64,000 nucleotides of DNA from assembly GCF_900182905.1 (NCBI RefSeq), contig NZ_FXUF01000007.1:62001-126000 (forward strand). The letters are read 5' to 3'. The first letter of the stretch is position 1, and each line of letters begins with the position of its first letter. The notes under the pieces are model-generated. The model did not search any database. It saw only the letters and a list, made by a program, of their open reading frames with translations, and was not told the origin of the DNA. This document shows, piece by piece, positions 30,429 to 40,244 of the stretch. The DNA comes from Anoxynatronum buryatiense. Its GTDB lineage: Bacteria > Bacillota > Clostridia > Peptostreptococcales > Tindalliaceae. Made by a program: the position numbers and the translations under genes.

Positions 30429-32381
30429 ATGCATTATGAAGCAGGTCAATACGATTTGGTGGTGGTGGGTGCCGGGCATGCCGGATGTGAAGCGGCACTG
30501 GCAGCATCACGAATGGGAATGAGGACGCTTCTCACCACCATTTCCCTTGATGCCGTTGCATTACTGGCGTGCAATCCTTCCATCGGGGGAACGGGAAAAG
30601 GGCATCTGGTGAGAGAAGTGGATGCCTTGGGAGGCGAGATGGGCCTCACCATTGACAAAACTTTTATTCAAAGCAAAATGTTGAATACAGCCAAAGGGCC
30701 AGCGGTTCATTCCCTGCGTGCCCAGGCAGATAAATGGGAGTATCAGCAGGCAATGAAACAGGTGCTGGAAAACCAGGAGAACCTGGACCTGCTTCAGGCA
30801 GAAGTGGTGGATCTGGTGACAGTCACAGATGACAACGGACAGCCAGAAAGCCAGTCATTAAAAGAGCATTGCCATCTTCAAAAGGGAAAGGTGGCGGGAG
30901 TGGTAACCCGCACCGGAGCCATTTACCGCAGTCAAGCTGTCATTTTAGCCACAGGCGTTTACTTAAAGAGTAAAGTGTTCATGGGTGAAATTCATTACGA
31001 ATCAGGGCCCAGCGGTCTTTTTCCCGCCCAGTTTCTTTCAGAAAAACTAAGGGCCATGGGCATTGAACTGCGCAGGTTTAAAACTGGAACCCCTGCCCGG
31101 GTGGATGCCCGCACCGTTGATTTTTCAAAAATGGAACGGCAGGACGGCGACCAGGAGATCGTTCCTTTTTCATTTGCCAATGAACATCTGGAAATTCAGC
31201 AGCTCCCCTGCTGGTTGAGCCGTACCACCCCTGAAACAAAAGCTGTCATTGAAGCAAACCTTCACCGGTCAGCCATGTACAGCGGGCAGATTAAAAGTAC
31301 CGGAGTGCGTTACTGTCCTTCAATTGAAGATAAAGTGGTGAAATTCAGCGACAAGCCCAGTCATCAGTTTTTCCTGGAGCCTGAAGGCCGGAACACCACC
31401 GAAATGTATGTACAGGGCATGTCCACCAGTATGCCTGAAGAAGTGCAGCTGGCCATGTACCGCACCATGATCGGATTGGAACAGGTGAGAATCATGCGGC
31501 CTGGGTATGCCATTGAATATGACTGCATTGATCCCACCCAGTTAACCCTTTCGCTGGAAATGAAAGCATGGGAAAATCTGTTTTGTGCCGGTCAGTTCAA
31601 TGGATCCTCCGGTTATGAAGAAGCGGCTGCCCAGGGACTTATGGCGGGGATCAATGCCGTGCTGAAACTGAAAGGAAAGGCCCCCTTCATTTTAGATCGT
31701 TCAGAAGCGTATATTGGCGTGTTGATTGACGATCTTGTCACCAAAGGCACCAATGAGCCTTACCGAATGATGACGTCAAGAGCAGAGTACCGGCTGGTGT
31801 TGCGTCAGGATAATGCCGACACCCGTCTTACTGAAAAGAGTTATCACCTGGGCCTTGCCACACAGGAACGTTATGAAGCCATGAAAGCCAAAAGCGAAGC
31901 GGTGACAAATGAAATGAACCGGCTCCAAAAAACCATCCTCCCGCCGGAAAGCATAAATCCATTACTGGTGAAAAAGGGCTCATCCACAGTAAAAATCGGA
32001 TTATCTCTTTTGGATGCCCTGAAAAGACCTGAAATCGACTATGATGATCTGGCTTCGGTGGATCCCCAATATAACGCTCAACTATCCAGAGCGGTGATTA
32101 CCCAGTGTGAAGTGAAGATCAAGTATCAGGGATATATTGATAAACAGCTGAAAAGCGTGGAGCAGTTCAGAAAAATGGAACACCGGCTGCTGCCACCCGA
32201 ACTGGATTATCATCTTATTGCAGGCTTGCGCCTGGAAGCCCGGCAAAAGCTATCGCAACTGAGACCCCTTTCATTGGGACAGGCTTCCCGAATTTCAGGT
32301 GTTTCACCTGCGGACATCTCAGTACTGCTGGTGTACCTGGAGCAACAACGTCGCATGAAAGAGAAAGGGGAAGACGTGTGA
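30429..32381 (+). CDS. mnmG: tRNA uridine-5-carboxymethylaminomethyl modification enzyme MnmG
   Basis: 650 residues from the ATG at 30429, preceded by AAAGGAG; an upstream frame start at 30396 is rejected. The FAD-binding Rossmann motif [14 protein letters not shown] opens the protein. The signatures GPSLFPAQFL-like region and EYDCIDP follow, with the helical C-terminal tRNA domain. It works with MnmE in U34 modification. The stop overlaps the rsmG start. Confidence 0.98.
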   Translation: MHYEAGQYDLVVVGAGHAGCEAALAASRMGMRTLLTTISLDAVALLACNPSIGGTGKGHLVREVDALGGEMGLTIDKTFIQSKMLNTAKGPAVHSLRAQADKWEYQQAMKQVLENQENLDLLQAEVVDLVTVTDDNGQPESQSLKEHCHLQKGKVAGVVTRTGAIYRSQAVILATGVYLKSKVFMGEIHYESGPSGLFPAQFLSEKLRAMGIELRRFKTGTPARVDARTVDFSKMERQDGDQEIVPFSFANEHLEIQQLPCWLSRTTPETKAVIEANLHRSAMYSGQIKSTGVRYCPSIEDKVVKFSDKPSHQFFLEPEGRNTTEMYVQGMSTSMPEEVQLAMYRTMIGLEQVRIMRPGYAIEYDCIDPTQLTLSLEMKAWENLFCAGQFNGSSGYEEAAAQGLMAGINAVLKLKGKAPFILDRSEAYIGVLIDDLVTKGTNEPYRMMTSRAEYRLVLRQDNADTRLTEKSYHLGLATQERYEAMKAKSEAVTNEMNRLQKTILPPESINPLLVKKGSSTVKIGLSLLDALKRPEIDYDDLASVDPQYNAQLSRAVITQCEVKIKYQGYIDKQLKSVEQFRKMEHRLLPPELDYHLIAGLRLEARQKLSQLRPLSLGQASRISGVSPADISVLLVYLEQQRRMKEKGEDV

Positions 32382-33115
32382 TGAGCCAAACCATGACACC
32401 TGATCTGATCAAGATGCTGTCCGAGGGTATCAGAGAACTAAACTTTGATGTGACTGAAGAACAGATCCAGCAGTTTAATAACTATTATGAACTGCTCATG
32501 GAATGGAACGAAAAAATGAATCTGACAGCCATCACCGAACCTGAAAAAATTGTCACCCACCATTTTCTCGATTCTATTTCCTGCGCCAAGGCCCCTGGTT
32601 TTTTTGAAGCAACCCAGGTGCTCGATATGGGCACCGGTGCCGGGTTTCCCGGTATCCCCCTTCAAATTATGTTTCCCCGGCAGCAATATGTACTCATGGA
32701 TTCGCTGGCGAAAAGGGTGACCTTTTTGGAAACAGTGATTAAACGCCTGGGGTTGGAACAGGTGAAGCTCTATCATGCCCGGGCTGAACAGGCAGGGCGT
32801 AATACGCAGCATCGGGAACAATACCGACTGGCAGTTTCGAGAGCGGTGGCAGCCCTGCCGGTATTGCTGGAATACGTGATTCCTTTGCTGAAGGTGGGCG
32901 GCCGGTTTATCTGTCAAAAAGGACCCCGATGGCGGGAAGAACTGGATGATGCCGAAAAAGCAATGAAGGAATTCAAAGTGGTGGTGGCAGAAATTCGAAC
33001 GGTGGACATTCCGTATACCGACCTGAAGCATACCCTCATTGTTTTCCAGAAGACAGGGGCGACTTCTTTCAAATATCCCCGGCGGCCGGGAATCCCTTCC
33101 AAAAAACCTTTATAA
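32381..33115 (+). CDS. rsmG: 16S rRNA (guanine527-N7)-methyltransferase RsmG
   Basis: 244 residues from the ATG at 32381, which overlaps the mnmG stop (TGATG); GTG one codon earlier is possible. The SAM-binding loop DMGTGAGFPGIPL (near 85-97) and SRAVA motif are typical. It methylates N7 of G527 of 16S rRNA near the decoding site. Loss of the enzyme gives low-level streptomycin resistance in other bacteria. Order mnmE-mnmG-rsmG-parA-parB is conserved. Confidence 0.97.
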   Translation: MSQTMTPDLIKMLSEGIRELNFDVTEEQIQQFNNYYELLMEWNEKMNLTAITEPEKIVTHHFLDSISCAKAPGFFEATQVLDMGTGAGFPGIPLQIMFPRQQYVLMDSLAKRVTFLETVIKRLGLEQVKLYHARAEQAGRNTQHREQYRLAVSRAVAALPVLLEYVIPLLKVGGRFICQKGPRWREELDDAEKAMKEFKVVVAEIRTVDIPYTDLKHTLIVFQKTGATSFKYPRRPGIPSKKPL

Positions 33116-33196
33116 AGGAAGGTTTCTTCAAATCACTTCACAGACCACAGAACTAAAATACAACAATAAACAGGTGAGAGCCAGTGTTTTCAAATG

Positions 33197-33234
33197 AACC
33201 GCCTATTTGTTTCACGTGAAACAAATAGGTGGTT
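33197..33234. other. parS site 1 inside a 38-bp palindrome
   Basis: The core TGTTTCACGTGAAACA (33209-33224) is the perfect parS consensus bound by ParB/Spo0J. The palindrome continues outward on both sides (AACCGCCTATT/AATAGGTGGTT) with a single mismatched pair. As RNA the same sequence would fold into a long hairpin after rsmG, so it may also act as a terminator. Confidence 0.93.
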
Positions 33235-33381
33235 TTCACATAAAAAGGAGCGCATGCGCTTTCTTCTGCCTATAAAACATGATAGAATGGAAAAAGCAGA
33301 CGTCTCACTCGTCGCTCAACGCAACCCACCACTGGGAAATGCTGGAACAACTTTGAGAAGCAATCCAAGGAGGAACACAGC

Positions 33382-34155
33382 ATGGGCGTATCCATCGCAG
33401 TATTTAACCAAAAAGGCGGCGTGGGGAAAACCACCATGGCGGTCAATCTCAGCGCATGTCTTGCAGCACAGGGTAAAAAAGTCTGCGTGTTGGACATTGA
33501 TCCCCAGGGGAACGCCACCAGTGGCTTTGGTATCGACAAGTCCCAATTGACCACCACCATCTATGATGCTTTGGTGAATGAAATTGATATCGAAAAAGTG
33601 ATTATTCCATCAGGGTATGAAAACCTGGATGTGATCCCTGCCAGCGTTGATCTGGCAGGGGCCGAGATTGAACTGACTGCGCAAAAGCAGCGGGAAAGAG
33701 TGTTGCGCAAGGCCCTTGAAACCATCAAAGAGAAATATGACTACATTTTTGTGGACTGCCCGCCATCACTGGGCTTACTCACCATCAACTCGCTGGCAGC
33801 GGTTGACCGCATTCTTATTCCCATTCAATGTGAGTATTACGCACTGGAAGGCGTCAGCCATCTGATGAACACCTACCAGATGGTGAAAAATAACCTTAAC
33901 CCGGCACTTACCATTCAGGGAGTGGTTCTGATGATGTTTGACGGGCGAACCAATCTCTCCATCCAAGTGGTGGAGCAGGTGAAGCGGGTGTTCCGGGGGA
34001 AGGTGTACCGCACCATTGTTCCCCGAAATATCCGACTGGCAGAAGCACCGAGTCATGGTGAACCCATCATTTATTACGACGCCCGTTCTAAAGGGGCTGA
34101 GGCTTACCGAGAACTGGCTGAAGAATTCATTGAATTGGAAGAAGGTGACTGGTGA
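33382..34155 (+). CDS. parA: Chromosome-partitioning ATPase ParA (Soj)
   Basis: 257 residues. The deviant Walker A motif KGGVGKTT (11-18) and Walker A' LDIDPQGNATSGFG (near 40) define the ParA family. It forms nucleoid-bound dimers that move ParB-parS complexes, and in B. subtilis Soj also controls DnaA. The ATG follows AAGGAGG. Its stop overlaps the parB start, and parS sites flank the pair. Confidence 0.97.
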   Translation: MGVSIAVFNQKGGVGKTTMAVNLSACLAAQGKKVCVLDIDPQGNATSGFGIDKSQLTTTIYDALVNEIDIEKVIIPSGYENLDVIPASVDLAGAEIELTAQKQRERVLRKALETIKEKYDYIFVDCPPSLGLLTINSLAAVDRILIPIQCEYYALEGVSHLMNTYQMVKNNLNPALTIQGVVLMMFDGRTNLSIQVVEQVKRVFRGKVYRTIVPRNIRLAEAPSHGEPIIYYDARSKGAEAYRELAEEFIELEEGDW

Positions 34156-35027
34156 TGACAGGAGCAGGCAAGAAAAAAGGACTTGGAAAAGGGCTGGAGG
34201 CATTGATTCCCCATTGGCAGGATGTGGAACAGGAAGCTGCAGGAAATGACCAGGATCAGGTGCGAATGATCCCCATTGAACAGGTGTACCCCAATGAAAA
34301 TCAGCCGCGAAAAGTGTTTCAGCCAGAAGCTTTATCAGAACTGGCAGCTTCATTGCGACAGCATGGGATGATTCAGCCAATTCTGGTGGCAAAGAAACAA
34401 AAGGGATACATGATCATTGTTGGTGAGCGTCGCTGGCGAGCGGCCCAGCAAGTGGAAATGGAAAAGATTCCCTGTATTGTTAAGGAATATACAGACCGGC
34501 AGCTTTACGAGGTGGCGCTCATTGAAAATCTTCAAAGAGAAAATCTGTCAGTGATTGAAGAAGCCACAGCCTATCAGTATCTGATGGAAGAATATCGGCT
34601 GAACCATGAAGAACTGGGTGATGCCCTGGGTAAAAGCCGTTCTTATGTGGCCAACACCATTCGATTACTGCAACTGTCGCCGGAAGTAATGATGCTGGTG
34701 AAAGAAGGGCGTCTCAGCGGAAGCCAGGGTCGGGCACTGTTGGGAATTGAAGATGACGCGCTGCAGTTGAAACTGGCGCTGCGAATTATCGACAGCAAAC
34801 TCAATGTCAGGCAAGTCGAAGAAATGGTTCGGCAGGAACGCACCAGGCAAAAGAAAAAAGTATCGGTTAAAAAAAGAGACCCGGAGCTGGTGGCGGTGGA
34901 AACCAGGCTTCAGGATTATTTCAATACCAAAGTGAAAATTACCAATGGCGCCAAAAAAGGCAAAATTGAAATTGAGTACTACAATCAGCAAGATCTGCAA
35001 CGCATTCTGGATATGCTGAATTCGTAA
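34155..35027 (+). CDS. parB: Chromosome-partitioning protein ParB (Spo0J)
   Basis: 290 residues from the ATG at 34155; GTG at 34152 is an equally close alternative. The start KKKGLGKGLEALIP is the ParA-stimulating N-terminus. The CTP-binding/clamp region includes NENQPRKVF and GERRWRA. The parS-reading helix-turn-helix is EELGDALGKSRSYVANTIRLL, and a C-terminal dimer domain follows. It loads on parS and slides as a CTP-dependent clamp to organise the origin. Two perfect parS sites are within 1 kb on either side. Confidence 0.97.
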   Translation: MTGAGKKKGLGKGLEALIPHWQDVEQEAAGNDQDQVRMIPIEQVYPNENQPRKVFQPEALSELAASLRQHGMIQPILVAKKQKGYMIIVGERRWRAAQQVEMEKIPCIVKEYTDRQLYEVALIENLQRENLSVIEEATAYQYLMEEYRLNHEELGDALGKSRSYVANTIRLLQLSPEVMMLVKEGRLSGSQGRALLGIEDDALQLKLALRIIDSKLNVRQVEEMVRQERTRQKKKVSVKKRDPELVAVETRLQDYFNTKVKITNGAKKGKIEIEYYNQQDLQRILDMLNS

Positions 35028-35079
35028 ACAGTATGCCATCAGCGTGTCAGCACCTGATCAAACCGGATACAACCAGTAA

Positions 35080-35095
35080 TGTTTCACGTGAAACA
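35080..35095. other. parS site 2
   Basis: Perfect TGTTTCACGTGAAACA between parB and the cysteine-desulfurase-like gene. It lacks the extended palindrome of site 1. Confidence 0.93.
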
Positions 35096-35118
35096 AAATG
35101 AATGGAGACAACCAACCC

Positions 35119-36264
35119 ATGATTTATTTAGATAATGCAGCCACCAGCTTTCCAAAACCGCCTGAAGTGATTCAGGCGGTGGTGAATCAGCTGGAACAAA
35201 TTGGCGGCAATGCAGGACGGTCTGCCCATCAGGGCGGGCTGGCGTCCAGCCGTTTGATCTACGAAACCCGTTGTTGTATCAGCGAATTGATTCATTGCCC
35301 GGATCCCCTTCAAATAGCGTTCACCCTGAATGCGACAGAAGCATTGAACCTGGCCATTCATGGCGTGTTAAACCCGGGTGATCACGTCATCACCACCTCC
35401 ATGGAACACAATTCGGTGCTTCGCCCTCTCAAAACCCTTGAAGCATCAGGCATCTCCCACACCATTGTCTGGGGTGATGAAACCGGCGATGTGAAAGCAG
35501 ATGACATCAAAAATGCCATTCGGCCCAATACCCGAATGATCATAGCGACACACTGCTCCAATGTGACAGGCACCCTTCTGCCAATTGAAGAAATGGGAAA
35601 AATGGCAAAGGAGCATCACCTGCTTTTTTTAGTGGATGCATCCCAATCCTGCGGCAGCATTCCACTAAGTGTAGAAGCCTTGCAGGCAGACTTTCTGGCA
35701 GCCCCTGGCCATAAGGCTCTTTTAGGGCCTCAGGGAACCGGCTTTTTATACATTGGCAAAGATCTCAAAATAAAAACGCTGAAACAGGGCGGTACAGGAA
35801 GCAGATCTGAAGACCTTCTGCAGCCTGAGGTTGCGCCCGATCGCTACGAAAGCGGCACACAAAACATTCATGGCCTGGCAGGTCTAAAGGCCGGCGTCGA
35901 CCATTTGCTGAAAACTGGTGTGACAGAAATTCAGCGCCATGAAAAAGAGCAGGTTAATCGACTTATGGAGGGGCTGTCGGTGATTAAGGGAATCACCCTC
36001 TATGGTTCACCCAAGAAAAAAGAGCGGGGAAGCGTGGTTTCCTTTCGCCCGGGAAATCTTGATGTGAATCAGTTTAACTATACCCTGGACAGTCTGCATG
36101 GCATCTCTGCCAGATCCGGATTACACTGTGCGCCACTGGCACATCAAACCATTGGCACTTTTCCTGAAGGCACTTTGCGGTTCAGCCCAGGCTGGCATAC
36201 CACAGCTGATGAAATCGAGGCGGCACTGACGGCAGTATCCCAGGTGATGAAGCAGTTTTCTTAA
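35119..36264 (+). CDS. Class V aminotransferase-fold enzyme, cysteine-desulfurase-like
   Basis: 381 residues from the ATG at 35119, served by TGGAG upstream; an ATG at 35098 abuts the parS site and lacks a binding site. The PLP lysine lies in APGHKALLGPQG and the active-site cysteine in SGLHCAPLAHQT. The opening YLDNAATSFPKPP is typical of this SufS/NifS-related subgroup (the EF2568 type). It probably releases sulfur from cysteine as an enzyme-bound persulfide. No SUF scaffold genes are adjacent, so the acceptor is unknown. Confidence 0.88.
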   Translation: MIYLDNAATSFPKPPEVIQAVVNQLEQIGGNAGRSAHQGGLASSRLIYETRCCISELIHCPDPLQIAFTLNATEALNLAIHGVLNPGDHVITTSMEHNSVLRPLKTLEASGISHTIVWGDETGDVKADDIKNAIRPNTRMIIATHCSNVTGTLLPIEEMGKMAKEHHLLFLVDASQSCGSIPLSVEALQADFLAAPGHKALLGPQGTGFLYIGKDLKIKTLKQGGTGSRSEDLLQPEVAPDRYESGTQNIHGLAGLKAGVDHLLKTGVTEIQRHEKEQVNRLMEGLSVIKGITLYGSPKKKERGSVVSFRPGNLDVNQFNYTLDSLHGISARSGLHCAPLAHQTIGTFPEGTLRFSPGWHTTADEIEAALTAVSQVMKQFS

Positions 36265-36562
36265 GGTGGAGGCCACTCACGTGATGTTTTAAATGAAAAG
36301 TGTTTGAGCACAAAAGTGCCTGCGTTGGCACTGAAAGACTGCAGACAAAACAAGATGAAGAAAAGGGATTTGGTAAAGGGCTGCCACGGAAAGTTTGCCA
36401 GTACGGGAATCCACTGCCATGGCCAAAGCAATCAGCCTTCAACCCATAAACTGCCTGTGGCAGGCTTTATTTAAAAAGACGATCAAATACCGTGAACCTG
36501 ATCAGGTTCCAGATTTTACTGAGAGTCCTGGAAATACTGGGATTCATAGAAGGAGCGTTTTC
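36265..36562. repeat. Spacer with dispersed repeat copy A
   Basis: A 67-base core (36336-36402) is about 85% identical, without gaps, to 50197-50263. It is preceded by an AGTGCC/GGCACT hairpin (36315-36332) and followed by a CTGCC-TGT-GGCAG hairpin (36451-36463) with T-rich sequence after it. The copy at 50.2 kb has the same layout with hairpins at each end. No gene seen. A perfect palindrome GAACCTGATCAGGTTC lies near 36492-36507. Confidence 0.6.
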
Positions 36563-37081
36563 ATGACGAACTGGTTTGCCCTATTGGAACAACAGCCGGG
36601 ATTGTTTATCACCATCAGCCTCAGCGCGGCAGGCCTGCTGTTGCTGCTGGTCTTGGTTCTTTGGATTAATTTACTTTCCTTTAAAAAGAAATTCAAGCAA
36701 CTGATGAAAGGTGCCACCGGAGAGAATTTGGAGGAGTTGCTGAAACAACATGTGGTACTGGTTCAGGCACATCAGGAACTGGCAGAAGAAAACCGTGTTA
36801 CCATGAAAATGATCGAAGAAAACCAGCGAAAAAGTGTGCAGTACGTGGGGGTTAAGCGATTTAACGCTTTTGAAGACGTGGGCAGTCGCCTCAGTTATTC
36901 CATTGCCCTTTTGGATGATCATTTAAATGGAGTGGTTTTAACCGGACTTCATGGCCGTTATGAATCCACCACTTACGCAAAGGCCATTGACCATGGTCAT
37001 TCTGAGCAACATTTGTCGGTGGAAGAAATGGATGCCCTTCAAATGGCCCGGGAACAGCAGTTAAAGAGGAATAAGGGATGA
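36563..37081 (+). CDS. DUF4446 family membrane-anchored protein
   Basis: 172 residues from the ATG at 36563 after AGAAGGAG. One N-terminal membrane helix (about residues 14-38) is followed by a cytoplasmic helical segment and the conserved DUF4446 block VGVKRFNAFEDVGSRLSYSIALLD...GVVLTGLHGR. Family function is unknown; it is usually encoded near parAB in Clostridia, as here. The stop overlaps the next ATG, so it is coupled to the lipid kinase gene. Confidence 0.88.
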   Translation: MTNWFALLEQQPGLFITISLSAAGLLLLLVLVLWINLLSFKKKFKQLMKGATGENLEELLKQHVVLVQAHQELAEENRVTMKMIEENQRKSVQYVGVKRFNAFEDVGSRLSYSIALLDDHLNGVVLTGLHGRYESTTYAKAIDHGHSEQHLSVEEMDALQMAREQQLKRNKG

Positions 37082-38016
37082 AGCCCTGGGCCGTGCTGGT
37101 GAACCCTTCTTCGGGTCGCGGAAGGGGAGGTGCCATGGCCGCCCGGATCACACAGGCGCTAAGGGAATCTGGCATTGAGTTCCAGTATTTTGAGACAGAA
37201 AAAAGCGGCGATGCCACGAACATAACCGGAGCGTTCCCACTGGGAGGCTATGACCGGCTGCTGGTGGTGGGTGGCGACGGCACCATCAATGAAGTGGTGA
37301 AAGGCCTGCGGGATCTGACCTTGCCACTGGCCCTGTTTCCGGCAGGTACAGGAAACGATGCCGCGCGGCTTTTGGGCATTCGGGATGAAATAACGGCTCT
37401 TAAAACCGCCTTACAGGGAGTTCCCCGCAAGATCGATCTGGGATGGGCATCGGGTGATCATTTTGTCAATATTTACAGCTTTGGGTTGGATGCTTCCATT
37501 GCCACCCAGGCAAACCGTTGGAAACACCTGCTGCCAGGATGGATTTTATATCCGGCAGCGCTGGTGAAAACCATCTTTTCCTTTCAACCACCCCGGGTGT
37601 CATACACCCTGACAACACCAACAGGGGAGATCATTCACCGACAGGAAACCATTCTGCTCATGGCCATCTGCAACGGCAGTCATTACGGTGGCGGTATGCA
37701 GATTAACCCGGCTGCTAATCCCAGAGACGGTGTATTGGAGCTTTGTGTGGTGAGAAAAATGCCCCGCTGGAAAATATTGCTGCTGTTTCCCACCGTGTAC
37801 AAGGGAACACACGTTTCTTTTCAGGAAGTGACTATTGAAAAAATAACTGCCATGTCATTTCAAGCAGAAAAACCAGGCCTGCTGAACCGTGACGGCGAAA
37901 CCTGGCCAGGGATTGAAGCAGCCATAAAGGTTGTTCCAGAAGGGTTGACAGTTCTGTGTCCGGTGTCAGAAGGCATTTCAACCACCACTGTTTCCAAAGA
38001 AACAGGAGGGATGTAG
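37078..38016 (+). CDS. Diacylglycerol kinase family lipid kinase (DagK/YegS type)
   Basis: 312 residues. NPSSGRGRG at 9-17 and the nucleotide-binding VVGGDGTINEVVKGL near residue 63 define the DAGK catalytic domain. FPAGTGNDAARLLG follows. It phosphorylates diacylglycerol or a related lipid at the membrane surface, probably recycling lipid from envelope polymer synthesis. Its start overlaps the DUF4446 stop, and its stop abuts the DUF5711 start. Exact lipid not predictable. Confidence 0.92.
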   Translation: MKPWAVLVNPSSGRGRGGAMAARITQALRESGIEFQYFETEKSGDATNITGAFPLGGYDRLLVVGGDGTINEVVKGLRDLTLPLALFPAGTGNDAARLLGIRDEITALKTALQGVPRKIDLGWASGDHFVNIYSFGLDASIATQANRWKHLLPGWILYPAALVKTIFSFQPPRVSYTLTTPTGEIIHRQETILLMAICNGSHYGGGMQINPAANPRDGVLELCVVRKMPRWKILLLFPTVYKGTHVSFQEVTIEKITAMSFQAEKPGLLNRDGETWPGIEAAIKVVPEGLTVLCPVSEGISTTTVSKETGGM

Positions 38017-39165
38017 GTGCGAAAACGCCGAGGCCTATCCGGCCTTTTACTCATTTTTACGATTCTTTTGATGATCAGCCCCTGGGCAATTCGCTGGATT
38101 CAGCGCACCTGGATATCACCGGCGCTGGTATTAAAACCCGAGCGGGAGGTTGCAATTCCTTACAGCGGTAACCTGGCGGTGCACCCGGGAGGCGAAGGGC
38201 TGTACCTGGTGCGCAATGCAGAAGTCAGGTATTTTCACCCCCAACAGGACCAAGACTGGGCCTTTGGCACCGAAACGCTGGTGCCTGTCACCGGAAACAA
38301 TGATAAACACCTTTTTCTGATGGAGGCTTCGCCCCGTTACCTGCTGCGAATCAACGAGCAGGGACACATGCTGTACCAGCAGGCCGCCAACCGGAGCGCT
38401 GACAGCATGTTCGCCTGTGAAACCGGATTTCTGCTGTTGCAACATCCGGAAGAAAATCGGCTGCAACCATTTTCGGTGCTTGATCCCGACGGCAGAGTAA
38501 TGGGCAGCATGCTGCTGACAGAGGGGGTGGTGCTTCAGGCCAGCATCTCTGGACGACACGAAAGGGTGCTCATCAGCGTACTGCGTCGTGCGGGAAACAC
38601 CTTCGAAACAGCTCTTTTAATGTACGATCTTTATGGAGTGCTGCAGTCTTCTCAAAATCTTCAGGGAAAAGTGGTGGCAGATCATCTGATCACCGATGAG
38701 GGAGATGTGGTGGTACTCACCACAGAATCGCTGCACCGGTATACCCTTACCATGGAAGAGCGGTGGCAGACACCAGTGGAACCTTTTTACCTGACTGCCC
38801 GGGATAAGACAGGCTACTGGGCGCTGGCTCACAGAGCAGAGATCATGGGAGACATGGCCAATGAAGCGGCCAATGGAAACAGTGAGGGCGATCCGCCGGA
38901 AACCATCATCACATTCATTGAATGGGAGGCGGAAAAGGTTACCCTTTTTGAAGAAGCGGCCGCCATCCAGGAATTAAAAGTGAATGACCGCTTTCTGTTA
39001 ATGGGACAGCAACGGCGGCTGGCAGTGCTGAACCATAGGGGAGAACTTCTGGATGAACAGTCCTATCAGGATGATGTGGAAGAATTGTTTTTACTTCCCG
39101 GACAGCGGATTGCCGTGTTGCGCCGGGGTCAGATTCATTTTTATCAGCTGCAAACCGGTGACTAA
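38017..39165 (+). CDS. DUF5711 family protein, membrane-anchored beta-propeller-like
   Basis: 382 residues beginning at GTG 38017, directly after the previous stop and served by AGGAGGG. One N-terminal membrane anchor (residues ~8-27) is followed by a long all-beta extracytoplasmic region. Repeated short strands (LAVHPGGEGLYLV, HLFLMEASPRYLLRI, RHERVLISVL, QRIAVLRRGQIHFY) suggest a propeller. I assign the DUF5711-like family from layout and neighbours (lipid kinase, CvpA). Function is unknown. Confidence 0.7.
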   Translation: MRKRRGLSGLLLIFTILLMISPWAIRWIQRTWISPALVLKPEREVAIPYSGNLAVHPGGEGLYLVRNAEVRYFHPQQDQDWAFGTETLVPVTGNNDKHLFLMEASPRYLLRINEQGHMLYQQAANRSADSMFACETGFLLLQHPEENRLQPFSVLDPDGRVMGSMLLTEGVVLQASISGRHERVLISVLRRAGNTFETALLMYDLYGVLQSSQNLQGKVVADHLITDEGDVVVLTTESLHRYTLTMEERWQTPVEPFYLTARDKTGYWALAHRAEIMGDMANEAANGNSEGDPPETIITFIEWEAEKVTLFEEAAAIQELKVNDRFLLMGQQRRLAVLNHRGELLDEQSYQDDVEELFLLPGQRIAVLRRGQIHFYQLQTGD

Positions 39166-39206
39166 TACTCCAACCCATCACAATCACCGGCCGGGGAGGC
39201 GAAAAC

Positions 39207-39956
39207 ATGGGATTTAACTGGGTGGATGGCGTCATGCTTGCCCTGATGGGGTTTAACCTGATCAGAGGCTATCAGCGGGGACTGGTACTCACCCTGACAA
39301 GTTTGGCCAGTTATGTGGCCGGATGGCTGGCAGCATTAACATACAGTGAACAGGTGGCAGTCTACGTTCAGGCGACACCAAGCCTATACAATCCACTGTT
39401 TCGGTGGGTGTACGATTTTCTGGAAAAACGCAGCGATTTTTCACAGGCAACCCATCTGGCTGAAGAGACCCTGGTTGAAAAATGGCTGACATTACCCATT
39501 CCCGGAATGGCCCGGGAGTGGCTTCACCAAACGGACGCCCTGGCAGATATGCAAGCGGTTGAAGGCTTGGTTCAGCAAACAGAAGCCTGGTTTTTACATC
39601 AGGCAGCAACGGCCATCACACAAATGGTGGTCTCCCTCATTGCATTTGTACTGGTTTTTCTGGTGGTGAAACACGGGGTATATCTGTTGGGACTGTTGCT
39701 GCACGGGTTGTTTCAGCTACCGGTGCTCAGTGCCTTCAACCGATTCACAGGTCTTTTGGCAGGTCTGGTGAGGGGTGTCATCCTCATTTGGCTGCTTACA
39801 CTGCTCATCACCCCCTGGGTGGCGGCTTCTCCCCAGGGAATGCTGGCAGAGGGACTGCGCCAGTCACAACTGCTGGAACAGTTTCCCTGGATATCCGTCG
39901 TCAAGGTGGAAACCGCCGCCGAAAGCAACCAGAGGGAAGAAGCACCACCAGTGTGA
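39207..39956 (+). CDS. CvpA family membrane protein
   Basis: 249 residues. The first helix motif NWVDGVMLALMGFNLIRGYQRGLVLTLTSLASYVAGWLAA is the CvpA pattern. A hydrophilic loop (about 55-130) is followed by two more membrane segments with AFNRFTGLLAGLVRGVILIWLL. CvpA proteins affect colicin V production and envelope homeostasis in other species; the molecular role is unclear. The ATG follows GGGGAGG. Same strand and close spacing as DUF4446-lipid kinase-DUF5711. Confidence 0.85.
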   Translation: MGFNWVDGVMLALMGFNLIRGYQRGLVLTLTSLASYVAGWLAALTYSEQVAVYVQATPSLYNPLFRWVYDFLEKRSDFSQATHLAEETLVEKWLTLPIPGMAREWLHQTDALADMQAVEGLVQQTEAWFLHQAATAITQMVVSLIAFVLVFLVVKHGVYLLGLLLHGLFQLPVLSAFNRFTGLLAGLVRGVILIWLLTLLITPWVAASPQGMLAEGLRQSQLLEQFPWISVVKVETAAESNQREEAPPV

Positions 39957-40244
39957 ACGCCTGATCACCACCCTCAATTTCACTGACAAAGAAAGATCAC
40001 AAAACTGCAAGATAACGCAAGAAAACGCAAGAAAACACCAGCATCAAAAACACAAACTCATACAATAAAAGCACTAAAGAACCACAGAACCACAGAACCA
40101 CAGAACCACAGAACCACAGAACCACAGAACCTCAAAGCTACAAAGCTACAAAGCTACAGAACCACAGAAAGGCAGATTTGCAGAAAGTTGGCCCATATCC
40201 CGTCAAATGGTTGAATGTCAGGTCGTTAACAAAGGAGGCACTTT
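39957..40244. repeat. Spacer before dnaX with 8-bp tandem repeats
   Basis: ACCACAGA is repeated exactly six times (40081-40128), followed by CAAAGCTA three times (40133-40156). No hairpin, promoter or small RNA was recognised, including the SRP RNA that is often found near dnaX. Confidence 0.8.

Noticed and set aside
36488-36530. TPP-riboswitch-like words (ACCTGATC, CTGAGAG) before the DUF4446 gene
   Set aside because: The two words are in the wrong order and spacing for a TPP aptamer, and the gene is not thiamine-related.
40081-40156. Tandem array considered as a CRISPR
   Set aside because: Units of 8 bases directly abut with no spacers and no cas genes nearby.
39957-40244. SRP (4.5S/scRNA) gene expected near dnaX
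   Set aside because: No conserved SRP Alu or tip motif in the spacer, which is mostly short tandem repeats.
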